Notes: generated from the sequence alone by a model not told the origin. Shown: positions 48,239 to 60,406, numbered from the stretch's first letter. The stretch is 64,000 bases of DNA from Brachypodium distachyon (GCF_000005505.3 NC_016131.3:5105501-5169500), one strand, 5' to 3'. Program-made: numbers and translations.

Positions 48239-48914
48239 TTTTTTTTGACGGGCAAGCAGGATTACTGCAATTCATTAAGCAAGAGGGGAACTGTACAAGT
48301 TAGAAATAAGCTACAAAAAAACAAAAGAAGAAAGAAAAGGGTCACGGAGACACCTCAAGAACCCTTTAACTAGATTACGGCAAGAGGGTCACGGAGACAC
48401 CTCAAGAAGAGTTCTCATTCCATTGCCAATCTGAATTTTGGTTGATGGTCAGTCCAGACATTTCACCAAAGAGGTCAAGAATAGGATAAGCAACAGGGCA
48501 GCGTCATCGTTTAACCGGCTAACATAGAAGATGTTCTCTTCACAGGGTTTAGAAACAGGGCAGCGTCATCGGCGTAGAGACTGCATCTCATACCAACCGT
48601 TCATCGGCCAAGGGGGGATAAGGATACCCAAAGTCAGTATCTCTTTGCAGAAGTTGATGAAGCGGCTCGAGCGCCAGAATGAAGAGCATGGGAGCCAAAG
48701 GGTCCCCATGTCTGAGGCCTCTTCGATGAGCCAGACAAACACCCGGCGACCGATTCGGCAAGATCTTGGACAAGGAAAAGGCCAAAATAATGGAAATCAG
48801 GTCAGTCCATCTTGAACCAAAACCAAAATTCTTCATGCCATCAAGGAGGAAATCCCAGCGAACTGAATCAAGGCCTTGGCAAATGTATGAAGGGCCTCCA
48901 AAGGATCTAGGCAA
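48239..48914 (-). mobile_element. LINE fragment with reverse-transcriptase motifs
   Basis: The minus-strand frame (48914-48588) contains CQGLDSVRWDFLLDGM and RGLRHGDPLAPMLFILALEP, hallmarks of a LINE reverse transcriptase. The minus strand then runs through an internally deleted region to a 3' tail ending in poly(A), seen on the plus strand as a T run at 48241-48249. It is inserted upstream of the first RIP-like exon and probably split the original 5' region of that gene. Confidence 0.78.
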
Positions 48915-48954
48915 ATGAACCTGGGCAAATGTCGGCGGGAAAATTAACTAAACG

Positions 48955-49110
48955 CTCAGCTGAAATCACGAAATTAAAGCCCTGGAGAAGACAAGTCTTT
49001 GCCGCCGCCGTCGCTGAATATCAGAGTCGCAGTCGCTAAACCTAGCGCTGAGCTAACTGTAACTGGGCTCTTGTGGGCTCGCCCCGCAAACGAAAAAATC
49101 GAGAAAAAAA
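48955..49110 (-). promoter_or_regulatory. Possible non-coding first exon or leader of the chimeric gene
   Basis: GC-rich island on the minus strand with 'CGCTAGGTTTAGCG', resembling the 5' leaders seen elsewhere in the window, upstream of the LINE. The RIP-like exon at 48166 starts with a splice acceptor, so an upstream exon must exist. This is the best candidate by composition, but no start codon or donor could be confirmed. Confidence 0.25.
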
Positions 49111-50771
49111 AAGATTGTGGGCTTCTGCTCTTATGAAGCAGGCCTCTACGTCCTAAACCAAAACACACTGCCGACGTACGGACTGGTGGGTCGCCGCCGT
49201 TGTTGGATTAAAAAAACCGGACTTTTCGGGCTTTTTTCAACTGGACGTGGCAGCAGACCTTGGGTTTTCCGGGAATTAAGAAGCGATGCGAAAGAAAACA
49301 AAAAAATAGCGGTGCGATGCGTGTCAAAAAAAGAAAAGGAAAGAAGCGATGCAATTCAACTTAAGTTTCGACAGCGACGGACGGACAAGGCAGTATACTC
49401 GCGGGCAGTGGATCACCGGATATCCTTGCGAAATTGAAAATATCCCAAAAAAAACTGACCTTTAATGCGATTGCACCGTTAGTTAAAAAAAACAATGAAA
49501 ACAGAGATGCGACGACGACGTACGGAGGCAAGTCAAGATTCAACCCCAATTTCCCTGCTAGGAAGAAAAATCCGGAAAAAAAACCCTCACCTTTAGGCTC
49601 CTCTGGGGTTTACTCCTCACCCTGCGTGCGGCCTCCAAATGAGCAAGTAAATGCCGGTGTTGATCCAGCGGGGGGAGGTCCCATTCGAAGCCTCCCTTGT
49701 CTATGTCTCTCATGAGGAGGTCACAGGAGGAGTAGTGGAGCATCTCGTCGGCCATGGTGTTCAAGCTCTGTCGTTTTGCGTCTATTGTGTTCGTCCAGTC
49801 TTATGGCGTTATAGCGGAGAGTCTTTTGCTCTGCTCTTTTTTTGACTGTTTTTTTTGGGTGGGGGTAATAGTATTACCCCATTCACGTCCCGCTTTGAAC
49901 CTTTGTCCTACATTTTTTTTCTTTTCTTTTTTTGCGAGTAACCATTTCCCTAAATTTCAGAGCCTCACAAATCCTGCTAGTACTATGTTTGTTTGAATTA
50001 ATTGCAATCAGCTCGGCCTCTTCCGCTCCGAGGACTCGAGCGTCAAAATCTACAAACCGTCAAGATTTCATGCATGTGCCTCTACAGTGTTTGCGCTAGG
50101 TTAATTGGGGCATGGTGAGAGGGCCGGGAGCTCGCTCTATGTCACCTCCTGGCCGGGTAGCCTGCGTGGAGCCGGAGGAGGAGAGCTCCTGAACAATCGG
50201 AGCCGAAGCAGGAGCACTCCTGGGCCGCCACCCTCCACGGGTCGGCTTCCGCCGTGCACCGCACGCCCATCCGATAACAAGGACGAAGACGAGAAGGTGC
50301 TGACACTCCGACATGCGACCCGGCTGTCGAGGGAGACAGCCACCGTGGAGGCGTGCCACTAGGCTTTCGACGTCGAACAACTGCCGCGGGGCATATGCGA
50401 CTATGAGATCCGAAGGAGATCGCGATGGAGACAACGGTGTGGCGAGCGGAGGCGGAGCTCTAGTCGTTCATCGACCTCTCCTCCGACTCCGAGTGAGCCC
50501 GAGAGCTCTTTAGCGTGTGTGTGTGCGCGCGCGCTATTCTAGGCTATCTTAGGGATCAATGTAGTATGCCTTGATGAACATTGGTCTATGATGTCATGAT
50601 CAACAACACGTCCTTTTGCTCTCTATCTGAGATGATAAACTACGCATGAAGTTGATTTTCAAATTTACAGTACACATTTGAAGGATATGTTCCGCCCGAT
50701 GCAATTCAAAATCGCAAAACGGTTTTTAAATTTTCTTTAAACGGAATCTGCTAGAGATACTCTTATACTAA
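49111..50771. other. Intergenic, nothing certain
   Basis: Short overlapping frames on both strands. The minus frame at 49558-49764 and the frames at 50096-50513 look partly protein-like but match no family I recognise. A gtgtgtgcgcgcgc run lies near 50515-50531. Confidence 0.45.
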
Positions 50772-51150
50772 ACCAGTGGCGGCGGTAAGCTCGGCAAGCC
50801 TAGGGTGCCGTTGGATACTCATGCAAAGTTCAGACTCTGTATCTGATGAGCCATCGTTACACGTCCTTTGGAGAAACACGTGAGATGCAGCAGGAATTTA
50901 ATAGAAGGAAGGGCGCGGTGTGTGTGGAAAGAATGCCTGACAGAGAAACATGATAACATGGGACAAATGCAATCGGCATACGCAATGCAACTCCAATATA
51001 GTAGTACTGCACAAGTATCTTGAAAGCTAAGAATAGTGGTTTGCAGTAAACACATTCGACTCCAGCCGAAAACTATTGAAAAGGGAGATATTAAATAACT
51101 TGTACTTCATAAAATGCTCAATACGAGTACTTCCTATTGTTGAATTTATT
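50772..51150. repeat. Segmental duplication, copy 2, left part
   Basis: Matches about 27958-28370 in the same orientation and breaks off at 51150, exactly where a Mutator-type terminal repeat begins. Confidence 0.75.
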
Positions 51151-51151
51151 A

Positions 51152-51250
51152 GAGTATATTTCACAAAACCACATTTCTTAAGGGTAGGATTTCATCGGAC
51201 CACATTTGCTATTTCACAGAACCCAAATGGGGTAATTAAGGGCGTTTGAC
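51152..51250. mobile_element. Mutator-type terminal inverted repeat (one end)
   Basis: GAGTATATTTCACAAAACCA followed by 'cacatttcttaagggtagga' resembles the ends at 44822 and 32416. I did not find the opposite end. The insertion interrupts duplication copy 2, so the sequence up to about 53155 may be the rest of this element plus secondary insertions. Confidence 0.5.
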
Positions 51251-53155
51251 GCTGTTTCTAGCATGTGGGTACTCAGCTGTCAGATGCCACGCCGGACGGG
51301 TCAAACCCTTTTCGCTGCCAGGTCAGCTCACGTCGGGATCAATTTTGTGCTCCAAGCATTACAAATCTCATAACCATTGGTCGATCAGGTCAGTTCTGAG
51401 AGCTGACGAGACCTATGGTGGGTGGGTTCCACCTGAAATGTGGTTCTGCGAGAGTATTAGCGATAATTATGGTCCGATAAAATCTTAGCCCTACGAGGTG
51501 TCTGTCAAAGGGTTTTCAAGGAATCGGGCACAGGCCAAAGACCGGTTCGATGCCTACAATGTGGGGTCAACTGCCACTACACATGAAGCCAATCAAGAAA
51601 ACACTTCAACGAGGGACAGAAAAATGTTTCTTACTTCTTCTCAAAGTCGGTACCACATACGTATTGAGGCCAGTATATCACTAATTAAGCACCAGGGTAA
51701 AAAAAAAAAGAAAAGGAGCATAGCGGGTGTGTATGCGTATATGCCAAATTAATATATGAGAAAAGTTTATTGATCTCGTAGGTCTTGAACGGCGTGGATG
51801 CTTGAGTTTTAATTGAAGTACGTAGCATGGTTCCTCTTAATTTGCTTCGACTTATTGACGATCGATCAGGATAGGCGAGGGGCACAACGACACTTGCGTG
51901 GGTACGTACGAGACCGACACCAGTTTAAAACCGGCGTGCACAGTACTGCCAGCGGTGACACGTTGGTCGGATGCGCGCCAAGTTGACACGAAAGTCGTAC
52001 GTCGTACGTGGTCGCCGGAAACGGCCAAGCGTCAAGGAACGGCATGGCACTTCATCTTCATGTGACAGCATGGACGTGCCTATAAAACCGTCAACATCTC
52101 GGTCAAAAAATCGGAGATGATGTGTGCGTCTCCGTTAGCAGGCAGCTCTCAGCCTGGCCTGCTTATCTCCGGCCGGCGCCAGGCCATGCCTAATGGAGAA
52201 TGGAGTGCGTAGTGATGCCGCGGACTGCAAACCGGCCGGCGTGACCCGACACGGCGGACTCCAGCGTGGTGATCCGCATGCGCGTGTCGATTGGGGTGCT
52301 TGATGAGGTGCACTCCGCATGCATGGCATCAACTTTCAGTCTTCAGACGAAGGAGATATATACCGGCCACATGCTCTGTCGTCATTGTGGTGGCATCTCT
52401 CTGGCCACGCGCCGTCGCCCCCCTCAGGCGGACCAGAACGACGAAAAGAGAGGACGGTGTCAGGCTGCGCTGCGTGCCACGTGGCGATCGACGTCTTCTC
52501 TTTAATTAGGTTTCAGCGGCTATTTATACTGCCTTCCAACGTGCATGATCCGGACCGTTTGCTCTCTGCACCCGCTAACGCGCAAGCGCTGTGCGCTGTC
52601 CACAGTTTGGGTGATCAGAACGCTGTTCTCTGCTATTCGCGTTTTTTGCAGATCTCTTGTGCCATTGTGTTGCGTCTTAGAGCATGAGTTATGTACAGTG
52701 CCCCTCGTGGGTGCTAAGCTGTGACCCGCAACAAATATAAGGCTTACTCACAAAACTGTGTATTTGGCTGTGACACTGTGTTTGACGAGATTTTGTACCA
52801 TGCATGCATAAACAGCTGGACGTGCTGCATGCTGCTACTAGTCAGATCATATATAGTTGTCCTTAAATCAAAAGATAGACCACGCAAATGCTAAGTGCAT
52901 GTGTCAAGCTAGCTAGGATACAGATTAGCGTACAGCATGCATGCACTATTATACGTCTATACGTATGCTCTGATTGAACGACAGGACAAGTACTGCACTG
53001 CATGCACGAGATTCACGTCCATGCATGACTGTTGACTGAGAAGCAAATCCACTCGAGCTGTGTGGTCAGATCGAGCTCAGAGCCATGCATGTACATACTA
53101 GCTAGCTACGGAGAGTATATACAAACTATTGGTCGATCCGCCGAAGGAATACTAC
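51251..53155. other. Sequence inserted into duplication copy 2, no gene recognised
   Basis: About 1.9 kb with no counterpart in copy 1. Open frames near 52266-52687 overlap in several frames and carry no domain. Confidence 0.45.
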
Positions 53156-53476
53156 TCCTCAGAAAACTATTCAAATATAACAGAGATTGCTAACGAAAGT
53201 TCATTTTTCACCAGTACGATTTACTGAAATTCGTTGAGAAAAATAGAGTAAAATAACTGGCTGCAGCTATTAATTGAAGTAGGGTCAATTTCACGCACTG
53301 TGGTAATTTAAACTGTCAAACAATTGTGTTTTCATCAAATGCATTATCAAGCAACTGAATCCCAGTTTATTGACTCTCCTCCCTCTTTGGCAGCTCTCCA
53401 TATTACACCACACGTGTCATATCTAGCGGTTAGTCAAAAACATCAAACAAAAGGAGCTGTTTAGAGGAAGTACAGA
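53156..53476. repeat. Segmental duplication, copy 2, right part
   Basis: Matches about 29035-29727 with internal deletions. It ends after 'ggaagtacag', which both copies share. Confidence 0.75.
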
Positions 53477-54373
53477 TCGTGTAGGCACCAGGCCGGATGT
53501 GTCGCGCAGTGGTCGGCACCAGGCTGAATGTGTCGCGTCGAGACAAAGCCCGTCGTCTGCAAAAGTGGGTCGTTAAAGTGCAATGTGCTGCTGATTCCCC
53601 TGCGCCTGTCAGGGTTGAGAGCGGGCCAATTTCAAACGCTAGGCCCTTGGCGCTCCACGTGGCCAGTTTCAAATGCTGGCAGGAGCCGTGGTGGACCTGG
53701 TCGCCCTGGAAGGTTCTCGTGTCCGGAGCGGTCCCTGGGATCTGCTGCCCCTGCTGGCCCCCGTTGGTCGAACTTCCTTTTTGCCAGTTCCCACCGCCTC
53801 GGTAACTGACGGTCAGACCCCACCCACTGCTCGTCTGCTGGACCCCCCCCCTAGTCCTGGGCCTTTCCTCGGCGGATTCCGTAGGCCTTGTGGGTTGTGG
53901 CTAGCATTCGGGGCCGTGTTCTGTTCCTGCCGGGCCGCAGCGGGGAGCCACGCCTCGCTTTTGGGCCCTGTTACTTCGGTGTCTGGGTCCTGCCCTGCTC
54001 CTGTTGCTTCCGGATCCAGGGTGTCTCTAGCTCTCTGCTAATCTCGTCGACCCTCATCGTCTCTACCGCCGCCGAGCGCCGGCGATTGAGGCCCACCCCT
54101 CCCTCGCCGATCACATGCCTTCGTTCGCGTGCTCTCATCGTCTGTGAGCTTTGTAAGAATATTTTGTATATTCGATATGGCCCATGCAATTTTCCGTGTG
54201 ATTTTAATTAAAAGATTATGATGGTTGGTAAACACTCGGCAGAAAGATGAAATATTTTGTTTGACGTTCAAATTTTGAATTCAAAAATAAAACTTTCGAT
54301 AAACATTGAAAAAATATAGAAAATCATAAATATTGCCGTGAGCCTACTCTTATAATTTCAGCGCATTCCACCT
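53477..54373. other. Intergenic, GC-rich, no gene recognised
   Basis: A short tandem copy ('caccaggc.g.atgtgtcgcg' twice, about 53487-53540) is present. Overlapping frames on both strands at 53497-54211 show no domain. Confidence 0.45.
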
Positions 54374-54642
54374 ACTCACTCCGTCCTCAAACCTCAAATA
54401 ACTGTACTTCTAGCTCTTGTCTTAAGTCAAAAGATTTAAACTTTGACTAAATTTATCAAAAACTGTAGCAATACATATAACAGTACCAAATCCGTATAAT
54501 ATGAAATTATATTTCAAGACTGATCTAATGGTACTAAATTGGTGCCATAAATGTTGTTCCTTTTTTTCATATAGTTGGTCAAACTTTAAAATATTTGACT
54601 TAGAACGAGACCTAGAACTATATTTATTTGTGGATGGAGGCA
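54374..54642. mobile_element. MITE-like element with ctcactccgtcc-type ends
   Basis: The left arm (ctcactccgtcctcaaac, ..tctagctcttgtcttaagtc) and the inverted right arm (gacttagaacgagacctaga, ..tggatggagg) are complementary over blocks. The core is AT-rich and non-coding. The ends are worn, so boundaries are approximate. Confidence 0.6.
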
Positions 54643-55914
54643 GGGACGGAGCTAGGTTTTCTTTGTTAAGTTTTTGGTGATTCAAAGGTTTGGCCCTGGT
54701 CTTGTTTGGTCTTTTAAAAGAAAACTTGGAGCCATGACGCTAGGCTCAATGGAACCCTGGCAACGCCCTGGACGGAGGGAGCCAACTCGGTCAAAACCTG
54801 CCACTTAAGCATAAATCATCTTTTGGCGGGGTTGGTGGTAATTTAACGGCATTAATAATTATAGGCCGTGTTCTAATCTGTATTCGAATACAAGGATAAT
54901 ATAAACTGTATGGCTAGTTCAGTGTCGTAAAATCCCTCTTTTCTCCCCCCCGCCCCCCGATAATCTTCACAATATATGTGTGTATGTATTAAACAAGGTT
55001 GCATGCATACATGGAGTGCTAGCTAGGCTATTAATCAATCAGAGTGCATGCATGGGATGGGAACATACAAGTGCATGTGGGTATGCATGCAAGCGTCGTA
55101 ACCACTTGCTGCATGCAACCGGCAGCCGCGAGATTAGCACGTGAGGTCTTGTATGCATGTGGAGTAGTTGTTTTTATTGATATAGAAAATGAGGTGTTTT
55201 ATAGGGAATCTGGTGATGATCCCCTGTAAATCCTCCCTACCAAACAAATAATTTGTTTTTTCTAGTGTTTTTTGAATTTCAGAGGGGTAAAATCTAGAAA
55301 CACTAGAAAAAATCTAATGCCAAATGAGGCCTAAGAGATATGCAAAAGGATAGCAGCCACACGCAAATGCGAAAACGACGCGTCAGCTGTTTCCAAAAGA
55401 TGCATCGGTTGTTTGAACGATAAAGGGCCATTGCTTTGGCAATCACTCTCTCCTTTTTTACGGTAACACTGGTGTTACTCGCAGAAGCGCTTGCCTAACA
55501 GAAAGAGCACAATACGGCACAAACTCACACGTAGAAAGCCTGGTTCTTCATCCATCGGAGGAGCATTTCAGTCAAGAGGCACAAAGAAGCGAAAACACTC
55601 TACTACGTGGGTGATGATCGATCATGGCCTACTACGGCATGCATCCTACGTTCATGATTTCGGTGACTACACGTGGATTATGAAGGCATAAAAGGTATAC
55701 TCTATTTTGGAGACCGGTTTCTAGCAGTTTACATGGACAAAATGTATATAAACCGAAGACACCAAAATGTTGAATCGAATCGTGTATAAACGATCTTGAT
55801 AAAACTTCTTCCATCACAGTTTTTTCTTACAAGCTTCCTTGTGCCCTGACTAGCTCTCAACAAGCCCCGTCGCAAGGTGATTGCTGCGGATGTCACTCCG
55901 CGCCGCAGCTTCAC
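54643..55914. other. Intergenic, nothing recognised
   Basis: No coding or RNA feature supported. Confidence 0.45.
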
Positions 55915-56295
55915 GTGGCGATGGTTGCCCTACCTTTTGTTTCCGGAGTTGCACCCGTGGCCGTGACCTCCTGCGACGCATGGGTAGGTCTCGTGGAGGA
56001 CGATGATGATCAGATGGCCGTTACAGAGAGTGCCCTCGCACGGTACAAGGAAGCGTTCCAGGCGCCTCTCAGCGGAGCTCATGGCGATGATGATCTGGTT
56101 GCAGTGGACCGGGACGTGGTTCTGCACCCACCGGCCGGTCGTGGTCGTCATGCAGTAGACTCTTATGTGTACATTCCTTGGTTGCGCCCGTTAATTCCAA
56201 CGGTAGTACCCCCATTGAAGTTTTTTTTAGAGGTACCTCCATTGAAGTTGCTCATTTGGAACGTGCAGGGTTCAACAACGAGCTTGTATTGGTGA
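55915..56295 (+). other. Unassigned open frame, possibly retroelement-derived
   Basis: 126-codon frame with an acidic segment (VEDDDDQM) and a C-terminal LKLLIWNVQG, which faintly resembles the start of LINE endonuclease domains. No ATG-proximal promoter, no paralogue in the window and no complete domain were seen. I consider a degraded LINE ORF1/ORF2 junction more likely than a gene. Confidence 0.25.
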
Positions 56296-56365
56296 CTTCG
56301 TTGCTACGAATCGAAAGGCCCATGTATAAATGTATACCTTCAACTAATCTCGATCCAGTCAAAGA

Positions 56366-56484
56366 GTAGTCCCTTCGTCCCATATTAAGTGAATCAAATT
56401 CGTCTAAAAATAAACGTATCTATATACTAAAATACGTTTAGATACATGTAATATTTCGACAGTTATATGGGACGGAGAGAATAT
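56366..56484. mobile_element. Stowaway-type MITE
   Basis: The left end 'tagtcccttcgtcccata' and right end 'tatgggacggagagaata' form inverted repeats around an AT-rich core containing the family's 'tttagatacatgta' motif. Confidence 0.75.
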
Positions 56485-58368
56485 TTTAAAGTCCTGCAGA
56501 ACGCTGCGTGCGTGTTCTGGGTGTCAGAAAATCTCTCCCTTTCTGAAAACTCCACGAGGTCAGGTCGAGCTCCTGTGGCCGGTGACATTTGGGCTATATA
56601 TAACTACTAGTCCTGCTTATGATTAATCACGCCCCGCGGCCCCGCCAGGGCTCCGGCTCTCCACACCGCAACCATCTGACACCACGACTGAGATCCGGCA
56701 CCCACCCACCCCCCTCCAGAGTCCAGACCAGTCTCGATATCGGGCAAGGTCAGCCAAATCGGCGGCAGAGCGTTGAGGAAGTCACTCAGTGACACGCGGT
56801 CACATCACGGTACGCAAGTTATGCAGCACGCAGTTTGCACCAAACCGCGCGTATGTTTTTTTCCACGTCGAGGGTGAATCACCACGCGCCGTCTCGGCCT
56901 CTCGGGCTGGATCAGGATGTATCACACCAAATTCCTCGCACCTTCCACGTCGGCTCTGGAAGGATCCGGGCACCTTCCACGTCGGCGGCGGGGTCGTTTT
57001 TGAGGGATCCGGGCGCCGAGCTGGGGGTTCCACATCGGCACTCTCGCCAAACTGACAGAGACGTCGCACCGGTCACCTGATCGATGCTCGATCGTCGTGG
57101 TTGGAATATCGTTACGCGCGTGCTACTACGGCCTACACGGGCCCGTCCCTTTTGTTTTTGAGCCTGGTCTCGCGTCATGATTTGGATGCTCAACTTACGG
57201 GAAAGCATGTGCGCATGGCACTTTTTCTCTACGAGAATTTCTGGCCTACCGAAACCACGTCTTTAATTGAAGGAAGGATTGGGTTTGTTTCGTTTCCATT
57301 CAAGTTGGTGGACCATCGTCGCGCCAGACTGCATCGTGATATGCATGCATGAATAGAAAAATGTTGGGTTTCGAGTGGATTCCACACATATAAACAAGTC
57401 AATTCAGCACGCATTCATTCAGTTAATTAGTTTACAAAGCAAGGAACATTGAAGGAATTAGTTTCATGCATGCACGTAGCCGGTGGACATACGTTATAAT
57501 TAAGTGAGACGGCGGGCCAGTTAGGTTATATATGTAGACCGATGCGGTGAATTTGATCAGGTGCAAGATCTATATCGGCTACCACGTGTTTAACATGGTG
57601 ACGACATTTATCTGTATCGAGTAAAGAATGACAAAACTGGAGCGCCCAATCAACGGTCTTTTACCTAGTACTATGTACTGTGCATTAGTGCTCACTCGTC
57701 CTGCGTGAAACGTACTCAAATTAAGCACTACTGGCGGCCCGTTACGGCCACCAGACGGCCAAACACCAAAGCATCCAACTGGCTAGTCATGTCAAATTCT
57801 ATACCAGAAAAGGGGCAGTATTGCTTTTGCGCTATCGGGTCCAGTCTGAAATGGCACAGTCGCTTGCACGGTCACACCAGCACACAACGGAAGGATGATG
57901 AACTCAACGTTGAAAGCTGACACGCCACGCGCGTCACGGAGTCGGAGCCGATTCTGACTCGCTGCTCCAGCCGTCTAGAAGGCCTGAACCAAAACCACCA
58001 ACGCGAGATTGGCAACGTCGCCGCTGGAATACAGGACACCGTGGATGGTGGCCGGCCGCGGCGCAAATTTCTGCTGTTTCCCCTACTCCTCGCCGCACGC
58101 TGGCCCGCGCAGATGTCTTCTTCTTCCCCGTCACCTACCAATACCATTAGTCCATTACGCGGGGCCCGGTTTCCCACCGATACAAGAAGGCCGGCCACCA
58201 CACCCACACCAGACCAGAAACGCTCTCAACTCGATCCATTCCTACCCAATCCAATCCAACCCATCGCATATCACCTGATCCTCCAGTGCTGTCTGCCATT
58301 ACAGCGTCCGTCGCTGTTAGCCTAAGCGAGGCTTTGGCTTATCTGAGTTATCTCTGGTGAGCGTGGGC
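56485..58368. other. Intergenic, includes the promoter of the 58369 gene
   Basis: Overlapping frames at 56789-57208 on both strands derive from imperfect repeats of 'caccttccacgtcgg' (about 56938-56985) and carry no domain. No clear TATA box was found before the next gene. Confidence 0.45.
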
Positions 58369-58857
58369 ATGAGCCGGGGGAGCAGCAGCAAGCTGAGGTG
58401 GCTGTGGAGGGCGCCGGCGCGGGCGCTGGGCCGGGCGCGGGACTTGTACGTGCGCAGCGTCACGGGCTGCGCGCGCTACGTCCCCTCCGACGCCGCGTTC
58501 GGCGCTTACCCGGTGCCGGCGCCGCTGCCCAGGAGCTACAGCTGCGGCTCCCACTGGGGCGAGGACGACGACCTCCGGGAGCTCATCCGCATCCGCATCC
58601 GTGCCGCGTCGCAGAGGCAGCAGCAGCGGGCCCAGGCCGTGCCCGTGGGAGTGGCCAGGAGCCAGAGCACGGCGGGCCGGCTGCCGGCGTCCATGGCGCG
58701 CATCGACGAGGACGCGCCGTGCGAGTTCGGCTCCGGCGGCAGCGCCAGTGGCGAGGGGATGTACTCGAGGAGCCGGAGCTACGTCGGCGGCGGCGCCGAG
58801 GGGATTAGAAGGTCGAGGTTCCACGGGAAAGTGGCGACCTTCGGCTGCATGAGCTAG
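58369..58857 (+). CDS. Small plant protein of unknown function
   Basis: Intronless frame of 162 codons plus TAG, GC-rich like the other grass single-exon genes here. I chose ATG 58369 because it is the first ATG; the frame also stays open for a few codons before it. The N-terminus is basic with KLRWLWRAPARALGRARDLYVRSVTGC, an amphipathic basic/aromatic block that I associate with a family of short uncharacterised plant proteins (lysine- or arginine-rich N-terminus, then a 'KARDFYVRSMT'-like core). Serine/arginine-rich repeats (YSRSRSYVGG) and a C-terminal RRSRFHGKVATF follow. No transmembrane segment or signal peptide is evident. I do not know its function. Codon bias, clean boundaries and the conserved block support a real gene. 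Confidence 0.7.
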   Translation: MSRGSSSKLRWLWRAPARALGRARDLYVRSVTGCARYVPSDAAFGAYPVPAPLPRSYSCGSHWGEDDDLRELIRIRIRAASQRQQQRAQAVPVGVARSQSTAGRLPASMARIDEDAPCEFGSGGSASGEGMYSRSRSYVGGGAEGIRRSRFHGKVATFGCMS

Positions 58858-59127
58858 TGAGCTGCCGCTGGTTGATCCTCGATCGATCCCCTCATGCGCG
58901 ATCGTGTGTTCCCGGCCGCATGCCATTGTATTTGCTGCTCTGATCTCTTCAAATTTGGGATTTTGCGCTTGTAAATAATACTAGTAGTGCGATCTAGGGA
59001 TGAATTCTTGAGTGTTTTATTTGTTTCATTTCGTTATCCGTGTTACAAATTCCATGAACTCCTTGGTCCTTGTCTATTTTTTTTGCTTACTTTTAAATGT
59101 CTGAGATTCCGAATTGACCAGCCTCCG
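58858..59127. other. 3' flank of the 58369 gene
   Basis: AT-rich after about 58930, presumably the 3' UTR and terminator region. Nothing else seen. Confidence 0.4.
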
Positions 59128-59585
59128 GTGTAGATATGTCTCACCCACCGCTGAGTCACCGGTCACCTAAGCTCGATCGACTCGATGGGCGCCGCGACGC
59201 CGCCGGTACCGTTTTTGCAGTGGGTGGGCGCACGCAGGATATATCGTGACATGTTTTCTTAGCCGTGGGCCATGCATGAGACACTGACAGCATCTGTTGC
59301 CTTGACCCTCCTATTGTCGTCCAAGGGCACCAATGGTTCATCTTTATTCGCGAGTTTTATCATTACCTCTTGCCGTGTTTCATTTCGTGAATGTTTACCC
59401 ACGTGTTCTTTTTCTCGGTGTCTGGTTTTTTCTGTGTATTATGTCAGGGAACGTACTTTGATAGAGAAAACGATTACATAATGATCTTTCCGTTCTAAAT
59501 GTGAATTCATAGTCAACTTCCTATCCAATAACTATATATGGAATCCCGGTTTTTCAAACCGTGTGGCTCGACTTTACGCAGAAAT
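59128..59585 (-). repeat. Dispersed repeat, copy 2 (inverted relative to 32196-33475)
   Basis: The reverse complement matches 32196-32415 plus 33360-33475 and lacks the 944-bp Mutator-like insertion. It therefore shows the empty target site (CTGCAAAAACGG). Confidence 0.8.
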
Positions 59586-59592
59586 AGGAATT

Positions 59593-59694
59593 ATCTTTCC
59601 ATTCCAAATGTAAATACGAAATCAACTTTATATCCATAAACTATACTGCTATTGTATCCCGTTCTTCAAACCGTGTGATTCGACTTTACGCATG
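59593..59694. repeat. Tandem partial copy of the dispersed-repeat end
   Basis: About 59480-59582 is repeated at 59593-59694 ('atctttcc.ttc.aaatgt', 'cttcaaaccgtgtg', 'cgactttacgca') with a period near 111 bp. Confidence 0.75.
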
Positions 59695-59759
59695 CAGGAA
59701 CGTGAACTTAAAGCTTGATGAATTATAGATAGTGCTTGGCTATTTCTCTGTTGTCTAAC

Positions 59760-60250
59760 TTTTAAGCAAAAAAATTTAAATTGAAGTTGACGAACCAGAT
59801 CCATTGATGCGGTCCATCCCCGCTCTCTCCTCTCCCACATGATATCGTTGAATTAAGATTCGACAGTCAAGCACATCAACTGATTTCTAACTAGAAATCA
59901 ATCAACTTGTTTTGTAACGTAATCGGTTGACTTGCCAATAGCAAAACTGATCAATTAATAATGACAGTAAGCTAGTGAGACCGAGATAAAAAAAAAAAAT
60001 CAATAGGGTGTGGCTATATCCCAGACTTCTGATTTTTAAGGAAAATGTTTAAATCTAAGTTAACGAATCACTATCAGAGGCGTTGTATTAGTTTCAAGAT
60101 TCCAAAGTATTTTTTTATTTTTTTTTCAAATCTTAAAGCACAAACCATATCCAACAGTTAAGAAATCAACTCATGTCTAACTAAAAATCAGACGACTTTG
60201 ATATAACAAAACCGAAATGAAAAAAATTTCATTATCAAAATTATTTTTGT
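59760..60250. repeat. Diverged direct duplication of about 280-bp period
   Basis: Landmarks 'aatttaaattgaagttgacgaa' (diverged) and 'tctaactagaaatca' near 59770 and 59885 recur near 60045 and 60177. Non-coding. Confidence 0.5.
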
Positions 60251-60315
60251 AAGTGGACCGTAACCGCCCCCAGCCTTGTATCTAGTTTTTTTTTTTAGGG
60301 AACGGCCCTGTATCT

Positions 60316-60406
60316 ATTCCCTCTCGATCCAAATATAAATGTATCTATTCTTAAAACGTCTAGATATAAGTAATATTTCAATAACAATTTAGGATCGGAG
60401 GGAGTA
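60316..60406. mobile_element. Stowaway-type MITE upstream of CCS1
   Basis: The ends 'tattccctctcgatccaaat' and 'ggatcggagggagta' form inverted repeats with TA at the borders, about 90 bp, with the family core 'gtctagatataagtaatat'. It lies about 350 bp before the CCS1 start codon, so it could be in the promoter. Confidence 0.75.
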
